Source: an uncultured Eggerthella sp.
GTDB taxonomy: Bacteria > Actinomycetota > Coriobacteriia > Coriobacteriales > Eggerthellaceae
NCBI GenBank assembly: GCA_900546175.1
Contig: URBX01000002.1
Coordinates: 1 to 64,000, forward strand
Length of the DNA stretch: 64,000 bases
Direction of reading: 5' to 3'
Below are positions 26,565 through 34,691 of this stretch, in pieces. Made by a program: the position numbers and the translations under genes. The notes below the pieces were generated by a model. That model was not told the origin of the DNA and did not search any database. It saw nothing but the letters and a program-made list of their open reading frames with translations. Within the stretch, counting starts at the first letter, position 1; the number at the start of each line of letters is the position of its first letter.

Positions 26565-26590
26565 AAACCGCTTTCGGGCGGTTTTCTTTT
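26565..26590 (+). terminator. Terminator of the toxin-immunity remnant
   Basis: AAACCGC (26565-26571) pairs with GCGGTTT (26578-26584), followed by TCTTTTT. Confidence 0.75.
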
Positions 26591-26815
26591 TGGAGGACTA
26601 TTTAAAAAAGGTAGTTAGGTGTTCAAAATGCGCTAATGCTGCCATAAAGCTAGGTTTTGGTTTTGTGCACCAAACGAAATCTATTGCACCGAACGTTCTG
26701 GAACGGTTGATGAAGAGGATGGAATTACAGCCGCTGTTAATCCTCCGCATGCTCATACATACGAAGGATTAACTGTATTACGGGCATTTCCCCATCACTG
26801 GGCGCCTTACTTGGA
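26591..26815 (+). pseudogene. Broken ORF, probably phage-derived
   Basis: Two overlapping reading frames look like pieces of one former gene. The first (TTG-started, from 26590) holds RCSKCANAAIKLGFGFVHQ; the second, open from 26637, holds CTERSGTVDEEDG, AAVNPPHAHTYEGL and RAFPHHWAPYLDL and runs into the nadE 3' end. A single frameshift near 26670-26690 would join them. No family recognised. It directly follows the toxin-immunity pair and its terminator. Low confidence that it was ever one protein. Confidence 0.3.
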
Positions 26816-26817
26816 TC

Positions 26818-27633
26818 TTAGTAAAACTTTTCAGTTGGGAATGGTGGCTCTTGAGCACGTTTGAACGCATAGGAGTTAGTGCGCGAAATAACATACTCTA
26901 CATCTTTTTGGCTAAAACCAAGAGCAACCACTTCTTCTATAGACTTGCCTTCTTCAAAGTAAGCAATGCAAATCTTATCAAGAACCTCATAAGTGATTCC
27001 CATAACAAGCTCATCTTGAGCGTCAGGAGACAACTCTGCCGATGGAGGCTTCGTAAGCACATGCTCAGGAATAGGCGGAATCTCGCCCTTTGCTAAAGCA
27101 CGTTCATTGACCCATGCCGCTAGAGCAAATACATCAGTTTTATAAAAGCCACCCAGCGGCGCATAAGCTCCTGCGGTGTCACCATATAAAGTAGAAAAGC
27201 CCATGTTCGCTTCGCTCTTATTTCCCGTGTTAATCATCATCCAGTTATTAGCGTTGGAAAGAGCCATGAGGCACACCATGCGGCAACGGGCTTGAGTATT
27301 TTCGCTCGCAAGCCCTTCAAGATCGGAACCAAGTGCTTTCTTTAGAGCACGCTCAAATCCCTCATATGGTTCAAGAATAGAGATAATCTCAGCTTTTATT
27401 CCTAAATTGTCTGCTAAATCTTGCGCATCAGAAATGGAATGGTTAGTAGAATACGGGCCTGGGAGCATATATCCATGAACATGATCTGCACCAAAGGCAT
27501 CTACACACATCACAGCAACAAGCGAAGAGTCAATACCTCCCGAAAGGCCAATAACCACATCAGTAAAACCGCACCCTTCAACAAAGCCTTTTAAAGAATT
27601 GACGGCGCACTCATACTTTTTTGGAAGCTCCAT
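26818..27633 (-). CDS. nadE: NAD(+) synthase, ammonia-dependent
   Basis: 271 residues from the ATG at 27633 (AGGCAGG about 8 bases upstream); a start 8 codons earlier is open but weaker. NadE amidates deamido-NAD using ATP and ammonia. The PP-loop is VVIGLSGGIDSSLVA (about 28-42). NTQARCRM, NTGNKSEANMGFSTLYGDTAG and PPSAEL are characteristic. There is no glutaminase domain, so ammonia must come from solution or a partner. Its 3' end abuts the phage remnant on the opposite strand. Confidence 0.94.
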   Translation of the reverse strand: MELPKKYECAVNSLKGFVEGCGFTDVVIGLSGGIDSSLVAVMCVDAFGADHVHGYMLPGPYSTNHSISDAQDLADNLGIKAEIISILEPYEGFERALKKALGSDLEGLASENTQARCRMVCLMALSNANNWMMINTGNKSEANMGFSTLYGDTAGAYAPLGGFYKTDVFALAAWVNERALAKGEIPPIPEHVLTKPPSAELSPDAQDELVMGITYEVLDKICIAYFEEGKSIEEVVALGFSQKDVEYVISRTNSYAFKRAQEPPFPTEKFY

Positions 27634-27917
27634 ACAAACCTGCCTTTTCGACAACATTTAAAGTACCGCTTTGACCCACTACAAACCATTCGCGGAAAAC
27701 TACTACAAGCAGACAATGCTTCTCCAATAACTAAAGCAACATTTCTTACTAATAGTAGTTTCAACCAACTTTGTTGCTATTGTATTGCAATAAAGTTTCA
27801 GTTTTGCATGCGTTTAGTCCTACAAGAGATTATTACTGCCCGCACACGCTTATTGGTTACTATCAAAACCTACAAAATGCGAAAGAGTACTGTGTGAAAA
27901 CCGGTAGCTGTTTTACT
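27634..27917. other. Intergenic region, no feature seen
   Basis: 284 bases between nadE and hypB on the minus strand. No credible gene, RNA or strong hairpin was found; it presumably holds the nadE promoter. Confidence 0.5.
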
Positions 27918-28568
27918 TTAAAGGGAGCGAATCTGCTCTGCCAACCAATCAGCCCACTCTTTTACTCCATCACCTTTTGTTGCAGAAATAGGAAAAATTG
28001 GAGCTTGTGGATTAAGGCCTTCAATATGGCTATAGAACAAATCCTTATCAAAGTTAAAGAATGGTAACGTGTCTACTTTGTTAAGGACAATAGCGGAAGC
28101 AGCCTGGAACACACCAGGGTACTTCAATGGCTTGTCGTCACCTTCCGGAACAGACAAAATCATACACTTCATGTTTTCGCCCAAATCGAAATCAGTAGGA
28201 CATACCAAATTGCCTACATTTTCAATAATAATCAAATCCAAGGCATCCAAATCAAGTACTTCAACAGCACGACGAATCATGTCACTTTCAAGATGGCACG
28301 CACCACCTGTGTTAATTTGAACAGCCGGAATACCATGGGCGCTAATCTTTTCAGAGTCAACCGAAGAAGCAATGTCTCCTTCGATTACCGCAATGTTAAA
28401 TTCTTTACGGAGAGCTTCAATAGTTGCAAGAATAGTGGAAGTCTTTCCCGAACCAGGGGAAGCAAGCAAGTCAAGAACGAATACTTTCTTTTCCTTGAAG
28501 AGGTTGCGATTATTCTGAGCAAGCTCATCATTTTTCTTCAAAATTGGTTCTTCGAGGTTGATCTTCAT
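27918..28568 (-). CDS. hypB: Hydrogenase nickel incorporation GTPase HypB
   Basis: 216 residues. HypB is a GTPase that delivers nickel, with HypA, to [NiFe] hydrogenase (or urease) precursors. P-loop LLASPGSGKTSTI (about 33-45), EGDIASSVDSEKI, the metal-binding Cys-His in NTGGACHLESDM, and NKVDTLPFF guanine motif are all there. The high-affinity N-terminal CXXCGC nickel site is absent. GGAGGG lies six bases before the ATG. It follows hypA by 29 bases. The only hydrogenase in this window is [FeFe], which needs no nickel, so the client is elsewhere. Confidence 0.93.
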   Translation of the reverse strand: MKINLEEPILKKNDELAQNNRNLFKEKKVFVLDLLASPGSGKTSTILATIEALRKEFNIAVIEGDIASSVDSEKISAHGIPAVQINTGGACHLESDMIRRAVEVLDLDALDLIIIENVGNLVCPTDFDLGENMKCMILSVPEGDDKPLKYPGVFQAASAIVLNKVDTLPFFNFDKDLFYSHIEGLNPQAPIFPISATKGDGVKEWADWLAEQIRSL

Positions 28569-28597
28569 TTCAAACCCTCCCTTAATAATCGTGATAC

Positions 28598-28975
28598 TTA
28601 CTCGGAATCTAAACCAGTATCTTCGTCATCTGGCAAGTCAACTTCAATTGAATCAATTTGAAGCTCCTTACCCTCAATAATTACCGTGAGATTGCTTCCG
28701 CATTCAGGGCATCCCACGTGAAAACGATCGTGCGAATATTCATGGCCACATTCAGTGCAGATGCTTTTTGGTTGAACCATTTTGATTTCCAACTCCGCAC
28801 CTTCACAAATAGTCTTTTCCGAAAGAATACCAAACGCAAACTGAAGAGAATCCTCAATTGCTTCAGTCATTACTCCTACCGACAAAGACACCTTGAGCAC
28901 TTTAAGAGCTCCTGCATCTTGAGCTGCCTTGTTAACCGCCTCAAGGACACCTGTCATAATGCCAACTTCATGCAT
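28598..28975 (-). CDS. hypA: Hydrogenase maturation nickel metallochaperone HypA
   Basis: 125 residues. It starts MHEVGI, with the nickel-binding His2-Glu3, and has the zinc ribbon CTEC...CPEC (about 75-100). The acidic C-terminus (DLPDDEDTGLDSE) is longer than in typical HypA. The ATG shares its A with the tatC stop codon (TAATG), so translation is coupled to tatC. With HypB downstream it makes a nickel-insertion pair physically tied to the Tat export genes. Confidence 0.92.
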   Translation of the reverse strand: MHEVGIMTGVLEAVNKAAQDAGALKVLKVSLSVGVMTEAIEDSLQFAFGILSEKTICEGAELEIKMVQPKSICTECGHEYSHDRFHVGCPECGSNLTVIIEGKELQIDSIEVDLPDDEDTGLDSE

Positions 28976-29844
28976 TATCCGTCCTTTCCTTCACCATCAG
29001 CACCCCAAAAATGCTCATCTGCTTTTTTGCGGAGGTAAGCAAATTCTTCTTTAGCTTCTTGACGTTCTATCTCTTCAAGCTCCGCTTGCTTTTCCTGGCG
29101 TTTAATCTTTCTCTTCAAAGCAATGCGTACTGCAAGCAAGCTAAGCTCGTATAAACCAACCATTGCCGCAAACATAAGAAGCATTGTTACCGGGGAAGCA
29201 TCAGGAGTTACCACTGCTGAGAAACAGAGCAGTCCCACATATACGCCACGCCATGCCTTACGAAGCTTTTTGTAAGGAACGATATTAAACAAAACCAAAT
29301 AGAACACCGCAAGGGGCATTTCGAAAGCAAGACCAAAGCCTACCTCAAATTTAATAACAATATCAATCCACTGGCCTGCTTCAGGAAACACCTCAGCAAA
29401 ACCTTGCGCCTGACCAATTAGGAACTGAAAAGCGGCATGAAGAATAATGCAGTAACAGAAAACGGTTCCCAAAATAAAGAGCGCTACCGCAACTGCAAAA
29501 GTCGGAATAAACCACTTACGCTCGTTTGGCTTTAGGGCAGGTAAGAAGAAGGCGAGTACCTGCCAAATAATAATAGGCGCACAAGCTACTACCGCAACAT
29601 ATAAAGAGATTTGAAAACGGATAGAAAAGGCATCAAATGCACCAAAAATATTAAGGATTACATTTCCCGATTCGTCTTTTGGAAGAAGATCAGCAACAGG
29701 AAGAAGCAGAAACTGAGACACTGTTGGCGTTGCCATATAGAAAACAACACAAGCAACTAACAAGGCAACCACAATACGTACAAGACGCATGCGCAATTCG
29801 CCTAAATGCTCAAGAAGAGACATACGTGCTGGTCCAATAGCCAT
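28975..29844 (-). CDS. tatC: Sec-independent protein translocase TatC
   Basis: 289 residues with six membrane helices. TatC recognises twin-arginine signal peptides of folded proteins. MSLLEHLGELRMRL is the conserved N-terminal cytoplasmic motif, and IDIVIKFEVGFGLAFEMP with its conserved Phe/Glu lies around residues 150-170. The C-terminal 45 residues are charged and helical, an extension. GAGGAGG precedes the ATG at 29844 and overlaps the tatA stop. Stop codon shared with hypA start. Confidence 0.95.
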   Translation of the reverse strand: MAIGPARMSLLEHLGELRMRLVRIVVALLVACVVFYMATPTVSQFLLLPVADLLPKDESGNVILNIFGAFDAFSIRFQISLYVAVVACAPIIIWQVLAFFLPALKPNERKWFIPTFAVAVALFILGTVFCYCIILHAAFQFLIGQAQGFAEVFPEAGQWIDIVIKFEVGFGLAFEMPLAVFYLVLFNIVPYKKLRKAWRGVYVGLLCFSAVVTPDASPVTMLLMFAAMVGLYELSLLAVRIALKRKIKRQEKQAELEEIERQEAKEEFAYLRKKADEHFWGADGEGKDG

Positions 29845-29846
29845 AC

Positions 29847-30431
29847 CTATACCTCCTCATTCTTTGGAGCGCTTTTTGGAGCACTCTTACGAACGCGGGC
29901 AGTTGGTTTTACCCCATAGAGCTCATCGGCAGAAGGTATAGCTCCCCCTGTACGCTTTGCTTTTTCAGGAGCAGTTCTAACAACGGTAGTACCCTCTTCT
30001 GCCTCGATTGAAGCTTCTCCGGAGGCCACTGCTGAAACGCTTGTTTCGGTCGAAATATCTACATCATTAACGCTTTGAGCGTCTTGATTGAGGGAGCGCT
30101 TGTCATTTTGTCCAGATGCAGGGGCTGGTTTGTTTGCGAGAGCTTCCTTGCGCTGCTGATCATAACGCGCTTTTCGTTCAGCAAAGGATTCTTGAGATTT
30201 CTCCATCTTCTTTGCTGCGCTATCAATCATATCTAAAGGATTGTCGCTTTTGAGCGCCTGCTCATCAACCATTTCTTTTTTGATTACGGTATCGAATTCC
30301 TGCTGAGCCTTACGAAACTTCTTAAGCGCCTTGTTTGCCGTCTGAATCACCTCAGGCAACTTGTCGGGGCCAAATAGAAGAAAAGCAAAGAGCAAGATGA
30401 GAAGTAATTCAAATCCGCCAATACCAAACAA
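29847..30431 (-). CDS. tatA: TatA/TatB family translocase subunit
   Basis: 194 residues, start TTG at 30431 with GAGG upstream. N-terminal membrane helix FELLLILLFAFLLFGP, hinge FGPDKLP, then an amphipathic helix (LPEVIQTANKALKKF). The Glu in GGFELL is a TatB-like feature. From about residue 60 on it is long, charged and low-complexity, far beyond the usual 60-90 residues of TatA. It probably forms the Tat pore or receptor with TatC, two bases downstream. TatA versus TatB cannot be decided. Confidence 0.88.
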   Translation of the reverse strand: MFGIGGFELLLILLFAFLLFGPDKLPEVIQTANKALKKFRKAQQEFDTVIKKEMVDEQALKSDNPLDMIDSAAKKMEKSQESFAERKARYDQQRKEALANKPAPASGQNDKRSLNQDAQSVNDVDISTETSVSAVASGEASIEAEEGTTVVRTAPEKAKRTGGAIPSADELYGVKPTARVRKSAPKSAPKNEEV

Positions 30432-30460
30432 TGTAAACCTCTATCACCATCAACAGGCGT

Positions 30461-30670
30461 TTAGCCTGCGCTCAAAACTGTCAAAGCCATAGTAGGGAAA
30501 GCTAAAGCAATAGCAAAAATAACGCATACAACAGCAATAAGTATCCGCTTGATTTTCTCTTTTCGGTTTTTCTTTTCTTCGTAGCGCTTTTGGCGCTCAA
30601 GGGCTATCTGCTCTCGTTCACGGAGTTGTTTTTCGGATACTTTTTGTTTCTTCTTGCCCTTTTTTGCCAC
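30461..30670 (-). CDS. Small Lys-rich single-pass membrane protein
   Basis: 69 residues from a GTG at 30670 (GAGGAAGAG upstream). The first 43 residues are almost entirely charged (Lys, Glu, Arg) and helical, probably a coiled coil in the cytoplasm; residues 44-66 form one membrane segment (ILIAVVCVIFAIALAFPTMAL). No family recognised. It lies 29 bases upstream of tatA on the same strand and may belong to the same operon; a link to export is only positional. Confidence 0.6.
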   Translation of the reverse strand: MAKKGKKKQKVSEKQLREREQIALERQKRYEEKKNRKEKIKRILIAVVCVIFAIALAFPTMALTVLSAG

Positions 30671-30862
30671 GACTATCTCTTCCTCTCATTTCTCAGTGAT
30701 ACCATACCTTACCTCTAAAAAAAGTGTTACGAATATTCGATTATGTGCATATGAAATACGTGAGTAGCCACTCTTTTCTCCGTGATAAGGATAAACAATT
30801 CCCTTAGGCTTCCGTTTGGCAACAACTAAGGATAAAACACTTTCATAAAATTCTGACAGGGC

Positions 30863-30868
30863 TATAAT
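30863..30868 (+). promoter_or_regulatory. -10 box upstream of ubiE/menG
   Basis: TATAAT about 50 bases before the start codon; no good -35 found at the expected spacing. Confidence 0.4.
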
Positions 30869-30917
30869 CAGCCAGACGGCTTGTTCCGACAGTAAGCCCC
30901 TTTTAGAAAGAAAAAAC

Positions 30918-31685
30918 GTGATATCTCCAGACATGAACCAGGGCCACTCTATTGACACCGCTACCGGAAAAGAGGCTCCTGCAGAAATATCAAGCGAACG
31001 CGTAAAAAAGATTTTTACCGATATTGCTTGGGATTACGACAAATTCAATACCTATTCAAGCTTTGGCCGTTTTCGCTCATGGCTAAAAATTCTTATTGAT
31101 AAAGCGCCCATCACTTCCAATACGAAGATGCTTGATATTGCAGGAGGCACAGGCGATGTAACCTTTACTGCTTGCAACTATAAAAAACCAGCAAGCATTA
31201 TTTTGAGCGACTACACTCCTGCCATGTTGGAAGTTGCAAAAGATCGTCTTGAGGAAGGCGAAAACCACGGTGTTCCTGTTGAGCTGGCGGTAGTTGATGG
31301 CCAGGACATTCCTTACGAAGATGAGTCTTTCGATGTTATCACTATGGCATACGGCATTCGCAATATGCCAAAACGAGAACAAGCATTAAGGGAGATGTAT
31401 CGCGTATTGAAGCCAGGCGGCTCGCTTTGTGTTCTTGACTTCTCCACCCCTCCAAACCCTCTTATGCGCTTGGGTTATAACGTGTACTTGTCGGTAGGCA
31501 TTCCTCTTTGGGGAAAAATATGCACAGGAGATGCTTCAGGCTTTATCTACCTCGGAAAATCTATTAAAGCGTTTCCTAATCAAGAAGGATTTGCGCAAAT
31601 GCTTTATGATGCTGGCTTCGATAAGGTTGAGTGGACTAACGTAACGTTCGGTGTTGCCGCAATCCACATTGCACACAAAAAGTAG
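30918..31685 (+). CDS. ubiE: Demethylmenaquinone/ubiquinone methyltransferase
   Basis: 255 residues (GTG at 30918; an ATG five codons later is also possible). The SAM-binding motif MLDIAGGTGDVTF (about 73-85), YDKFNTYSSFG, the family signature YGIRNMPKREQALREMYRVLKPGG (read in parts) and LDFSTPPNP are clear. It makes menaquinone, the usual anaerobic quinone of these organisms, from demethylmenaquinone; menG would be the functional name. It is the only plus-strand gene in this stretch and converges with the t6A operon. Confidence 0.92.
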   Translation: MISPDMNQGHSIDTATGKEAPAEISSERVKKIFTDIAWDYDKFNTYSSFGRFRSWLKILIDKAPITSNTKMLDIAGGTGDVTFTACNYKKPASIILSDYTPAMLEVAKDRLEEGENHGVPVELAVVDGQDIPYEDESFDVITMAYGIRNMPKREQALREMYRVLKPGGSLCVLDFSTPPNPLMRLGYNVYLSVGIPLWGKICTGDASGFIYLGKSIKAFPNQEGFAQMLYDAGFDKVEWTNVTFGVAAIHIAHKK

Positions 31686-31693
31686 TCTTGCCT

Positions 31694-34138
31694 TTAGTAA
31701 GGCTCATCAAGTGGTGCATGAGCCTTTACATCGCAGGTAAAATCAAAGAATTTTTGCTGGTTATATCTATCAAGGGCCACCTGAGCAATCATTGAAGCGT
31801 TATCAGTACATGCCTTCAAAGGAGGCATCGTAAGCTCAACACCCATCTTTTCGCAAAGGTCTATATATGCTTGACGAAGAGCAGGGTTTGCCGCTACACC
31901 ACCACCAAGGCAAAATTCTCTTGCCCCTGTTTGTTCGAGCGCCTTTTTTGCTTTTGCGATTTGCACGTCAATAACCGCCTGCTGAAAACTTGCGGCAATA
32001 TCTTCCATATTTAAAGTATTTCCCGCTTCAAGCTCATTTTTGATATAAGTCATTACCGCTGTTTTTAAACCAGACAAAGAGAACCGCAAGTCTCCTGAAT
32101 TCATCATTGCGCGAGGAAAATGAACTGCTTTCGGATTTCCTTTTTTTGCAAGCTCAGAGATAAGAGGGCCTCCAGGATAACCAAGACCCATTGCCTTTGC
32201 AACTTTGTCGAAAGCTTCTCCTACCGCATCATCCAAGGTTGAACCAAGGGTTTCATACTTGCCCCAATCTTTTACATGGACAAGCATAGTATGGCCACCT
32301 GAAACAAGCGAAACTACCATAGGAGGCTTGATGGACGGCTTATCAATCTTGTTCGCATAAATATGACCCTCAAGATGATTAACGCCAATGAGCGGCTTAT
32401 CAATTGACCACGCAAGGCCTTTCGCAAAAGCCAAGCCCACAACTAACGCACCTACTAAACCAGGAGCATATGTAACCGAAATTGCGCTTAAATCACTGTA
32501 GGAAAGCGTTGGATTATTGAGACGTCGTTGCGCCTGAATCAAACATTCCTCAACTACCCCACCAATGGCTTCAATATGCTTTCGGCTTGCAATTTCAGGT
32601 ACTACTCCCCCGAAACGCGAGTGGAAGTCAATCTGAGAGGCAACTACATCGGAAATAATAGTGCCCTTTTCGTCGATTAGAGCAGCGGCAGTTTCGTCAC
32701 ACGATGATTCAATGGCTAAAATAAGCGTCTCTGGCTGCTCTTGGATTTCTTTTCCAATTTCATTAACACGAAGCTCCATGCCGGCTTTATCATCTGCTGG
32801 AAGAACAAGAGGGCCCGTATAAATAAAAGCATCTTCTTTATCAGAATAATAGCGTGGTCTCTTGCCAATATTTTTCAATCCCAGACGCTCATAAAAGGCA
32901 TGAGCACCGGTATTAGAAACACGAACCTCTAGCGTACATTCCGTTGCGCCCAAATCGCGTGCATCTTGAGACACCAACTTCATAAGCTCTTTTGCAATAC
33001 CACACCTACGATAAGAAGGATCACTGGCAATCTTTAAAATCTGAACCTGACCGTCAACAATCCAGCCACCAACATACCCAACTAATTGAGCATTATCACG
33101 TGTAGCTACTCGTTTCGCGCTATCTTTTATTGCATATGCAGCCCACCAGCTTCTATCACTTCGAGGAAGTTCGTCAAGGATTTGCGCCTCGTTCCAGGCA
33201 TCGCTTCCCATAACTTCCTTTTCCATGAGAGCCACTTCAGCACACCACGATGCTTCTAAGGGCTGATAGCGAATTACGAGCTTTTCGGCAGACTCTTCAG
33301 CTTGTTTTCCGCCGTTTTCTTGCTCTGCTTTTTGCGAAACTTCAGAAATAACGGCACCTTGCACACCAGAGATAAGGTCTTTTTTTGTGCAAGCACCCTG
33401 CTTCGAAGCAAAGCGTTTTCGTTCATTTTCTTCTGCATCGGAAAGACGCGTATATACCGGCAACAAAGTAAGCGGATTACCTAAAAGGGTATCGTCGGGA
33501 TCAAATAAACCTTTGTTCCACAAATCTTGAGCTGCAAGCAAGAGGCCCTCTCCTGTAGGAGCTCGGAATTCTTCCCCAAGAATAGTTCCACACGAAGAGA
33601 AATCATTCTCATATTTTCTTAGAGCATCTCCTGCAATCAGACCTGCAGAGGTGCCCAGCCATTCCACTGCCTGAGTAACTTTTATTACGAAATCGTTGTT
33701 AAGCCGCTCGATTCCTTGGTCGTTCAGCAAATAGCGCACCGGATAGACTTCTTTGCGCATTGCATCGCCCAAAACAGCTAGCGATCCTCGTATTCCCGTT
33801 TTCCAACAATGGTAAGCACAAGCGTCAAGCGTTGAAACGCCATACAAGCTTACCCCTAACCCGAGAGCAATTCCCTTCGCGGTAGATAAACAAATGCGCA
33901 CCCCAGTAAACGAGCCGGGACCTCTACCGCACACTACGCACGCAATCCGTTCTTTGGAAACGCTTGCCTGATCCATTACTGTTTGAATAGCCTCAATAAG
34001 CTTTGCATTGGAGGCGCGAAAAGCAGGAATCTCTCTTGCGCTGATAAGAGAAATGGTTTTCGCCTCTCTATCAAGAAGGCCTAAACCAACCGCAATTATT
34101 TCATTTGCTGTATCAAAAGCAAGAACTACATCACACAT
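31694..34138 (-). CDS. Three-domain t6A/acetyltransferase fusion TsaB-RimI-TsaD
   Basis: 814 residues from the ATG at 34138 (AAGG site). Residues 1-235 are TsaB (FDTANEIIAVGL, GRGPGSFTGVRI); about 285-440 are a RimI-like GNAT acetyltransferase (IASDPSYRRCGIAKELM, the acetyl-CoA loop); about 465-814 are TsaD (IESSCDETAAAL, VNHLEGHIYANK with metal His, VSGGHTML). TsaB and TsaD with TsaE add the threonylcarbamoyl group to A37 of ANN-decoding tRNAs; RimI acetylates protein N-termini. A charged linker separates domains. All TsaD metal and ATP motifs are intact. Overlaps tsaE by 13 bases. A fused single chain fixes the subunits at equal ratio. Confidence 0.95.
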   Translation of the reverse strand: MCDVVLAFDTANEIIAVGLGLLDREAKTISLISAREIPAFRASNAKLIEAIQTVMDQASVSKERIACVVCGRGPGSFTGVRICLSTAKGIALGLGVSLYGVSTLDACAYHCWKTGIRGSLAVLGDAMRKEVYPVRYLLNDQGIERLNNDFVIKVTQAVEWLGTSAGLIAGDALRKYENDFSSCGTILGEEFRAPTGEGLLLAAQDLWNKGLFDPDDTLLGNPLTLLPVYTRLSDAEENERKRFASKQGACTKKDLISGVQGAVISEVSQKAEQENGGKQAEESAEKLVIRYQPLEASWCAEVALMEKEVMGSDAWNEAQILDELPRSDRSWWAAYAIKDSAKRVATRDNAQLVGYVGGWIVDGQVQILKIASDPSYRRCGIAKELMKLVSQDARDLGATECTLEVRVSNTGAHAFYERLGLKNIGKRPRYYSDKEDAFIYTGPLVLPADDKAGMELRVNEIGKEIQEQPETLILAIESSCDETAAALIDEKGTIISDVVASQIDFHSRFGGVVPEIASRKHIEAIGGVVEECLIQAQRRLNNPTLSYSDLSAISVTYAPGLVGALVVGLAFAKGLAWSIDKPLIGVNHLEGHIYANKIDKPSIKPPMVVSLVSGGHTMLVHVKDWGKYETLGSTLDDAVGEAFDKVAKAMGLGYPGGPLISELAKKGNPKAVHFPRAMMNSGDLRFSLSGLKTAVMTYIKNELEAGNTLNMEDIAASFQQAVIDVQIAKAKKALEQTGAREFCLGGGVAANPALRQAYIDLCEKMGVELTMPPLKACTDNASMIAQVALDRYNQQKFFDFTCDVKAHAPLDEPY

Positions 34139-34629
34139 GTAAATCCTTCCATAGCAGCGCAAACCTTCTCTAACAACGCCGAGCTACCAGGACCTGTTGA
34201 ACTCATCTCAATATGACGGCTCTCTTCACTTACTACCGAGATGGTAATGTGCAGCACCTCATCAGGTAGCTCATCTAAAAACTTACTTGCCCACTCAATT
34301 ACGCACACTCCCCCGCCTTCAACATATTCATAAAAGGCAATATCTTCTAATTCGCACGGATCTTCTAATCGATACAAATCGAAATGATAAAACGGGATTC
34401 TACCTTCGTCATATTCATACACCAGGTTAAAGGTGGGACTCACAATATCGGTTGGTATGCCCAGTCCTGCACCAAAACCCTGGCTAAAGTGGGTTTTACC
34501 TGCTCCTAAATCACCATCAAGCGCAATAATATCCCCTGGCTCAACACAAGAGGCCACAAGAAAACCTAACTTGCGAGTTTCTTCTACTGAGTTCGAAACG
34601 ATACGAGTTATTTCTTGTTGCCTATCCAA
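34126..34629 (-). CDS. tsaE: tRNA threonylcarbamoyladenosine biosynthesis ATPase TsaE
   Basis: 167 residues. TsaE is the ATPase that resets the TsaB-TsaD complex in t6A synthesis. Walker A GDLGAGKTHFSQG (about 40-52), the switch region VSPTFNLVYEY and the YRLEDPCELEDI motif are typical. Its stop overlaps the start of the TsaB-RimI-TsaD gene by 13 bases, so t6A genes are translated together. TsaC is not in the window. Confidence 0.95.
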   Translation of the reverse strand: MDRQQEITRIVSNSVEETRKLGFLVASCVEPGDIIALDGDLGAGKTHFSQGFGAGLGIPTDIVSPTFNLVYEYDEGRIPFYHFDLYRLEDPCELEDIAFYEYVEGGGVCVIEWASKFLDELPDEVLHITISVVSEESRHIEMSSTGPGSSALLEKVCAAMEGFTCVM

Positions 34630-34691
34630 AAGACTAATCCTTTACTATCCTGCGCTTTTCTTCGGAATTTATCGAATATATTGATTGAACC

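Noticed and set aside
30686..30958. 90-codon minus-strand frame overlapping the ubiE start
   Set aside because: It overlaps the ubiE promoter and 5' end, has no recognisable motif and no ribosome-binding site.
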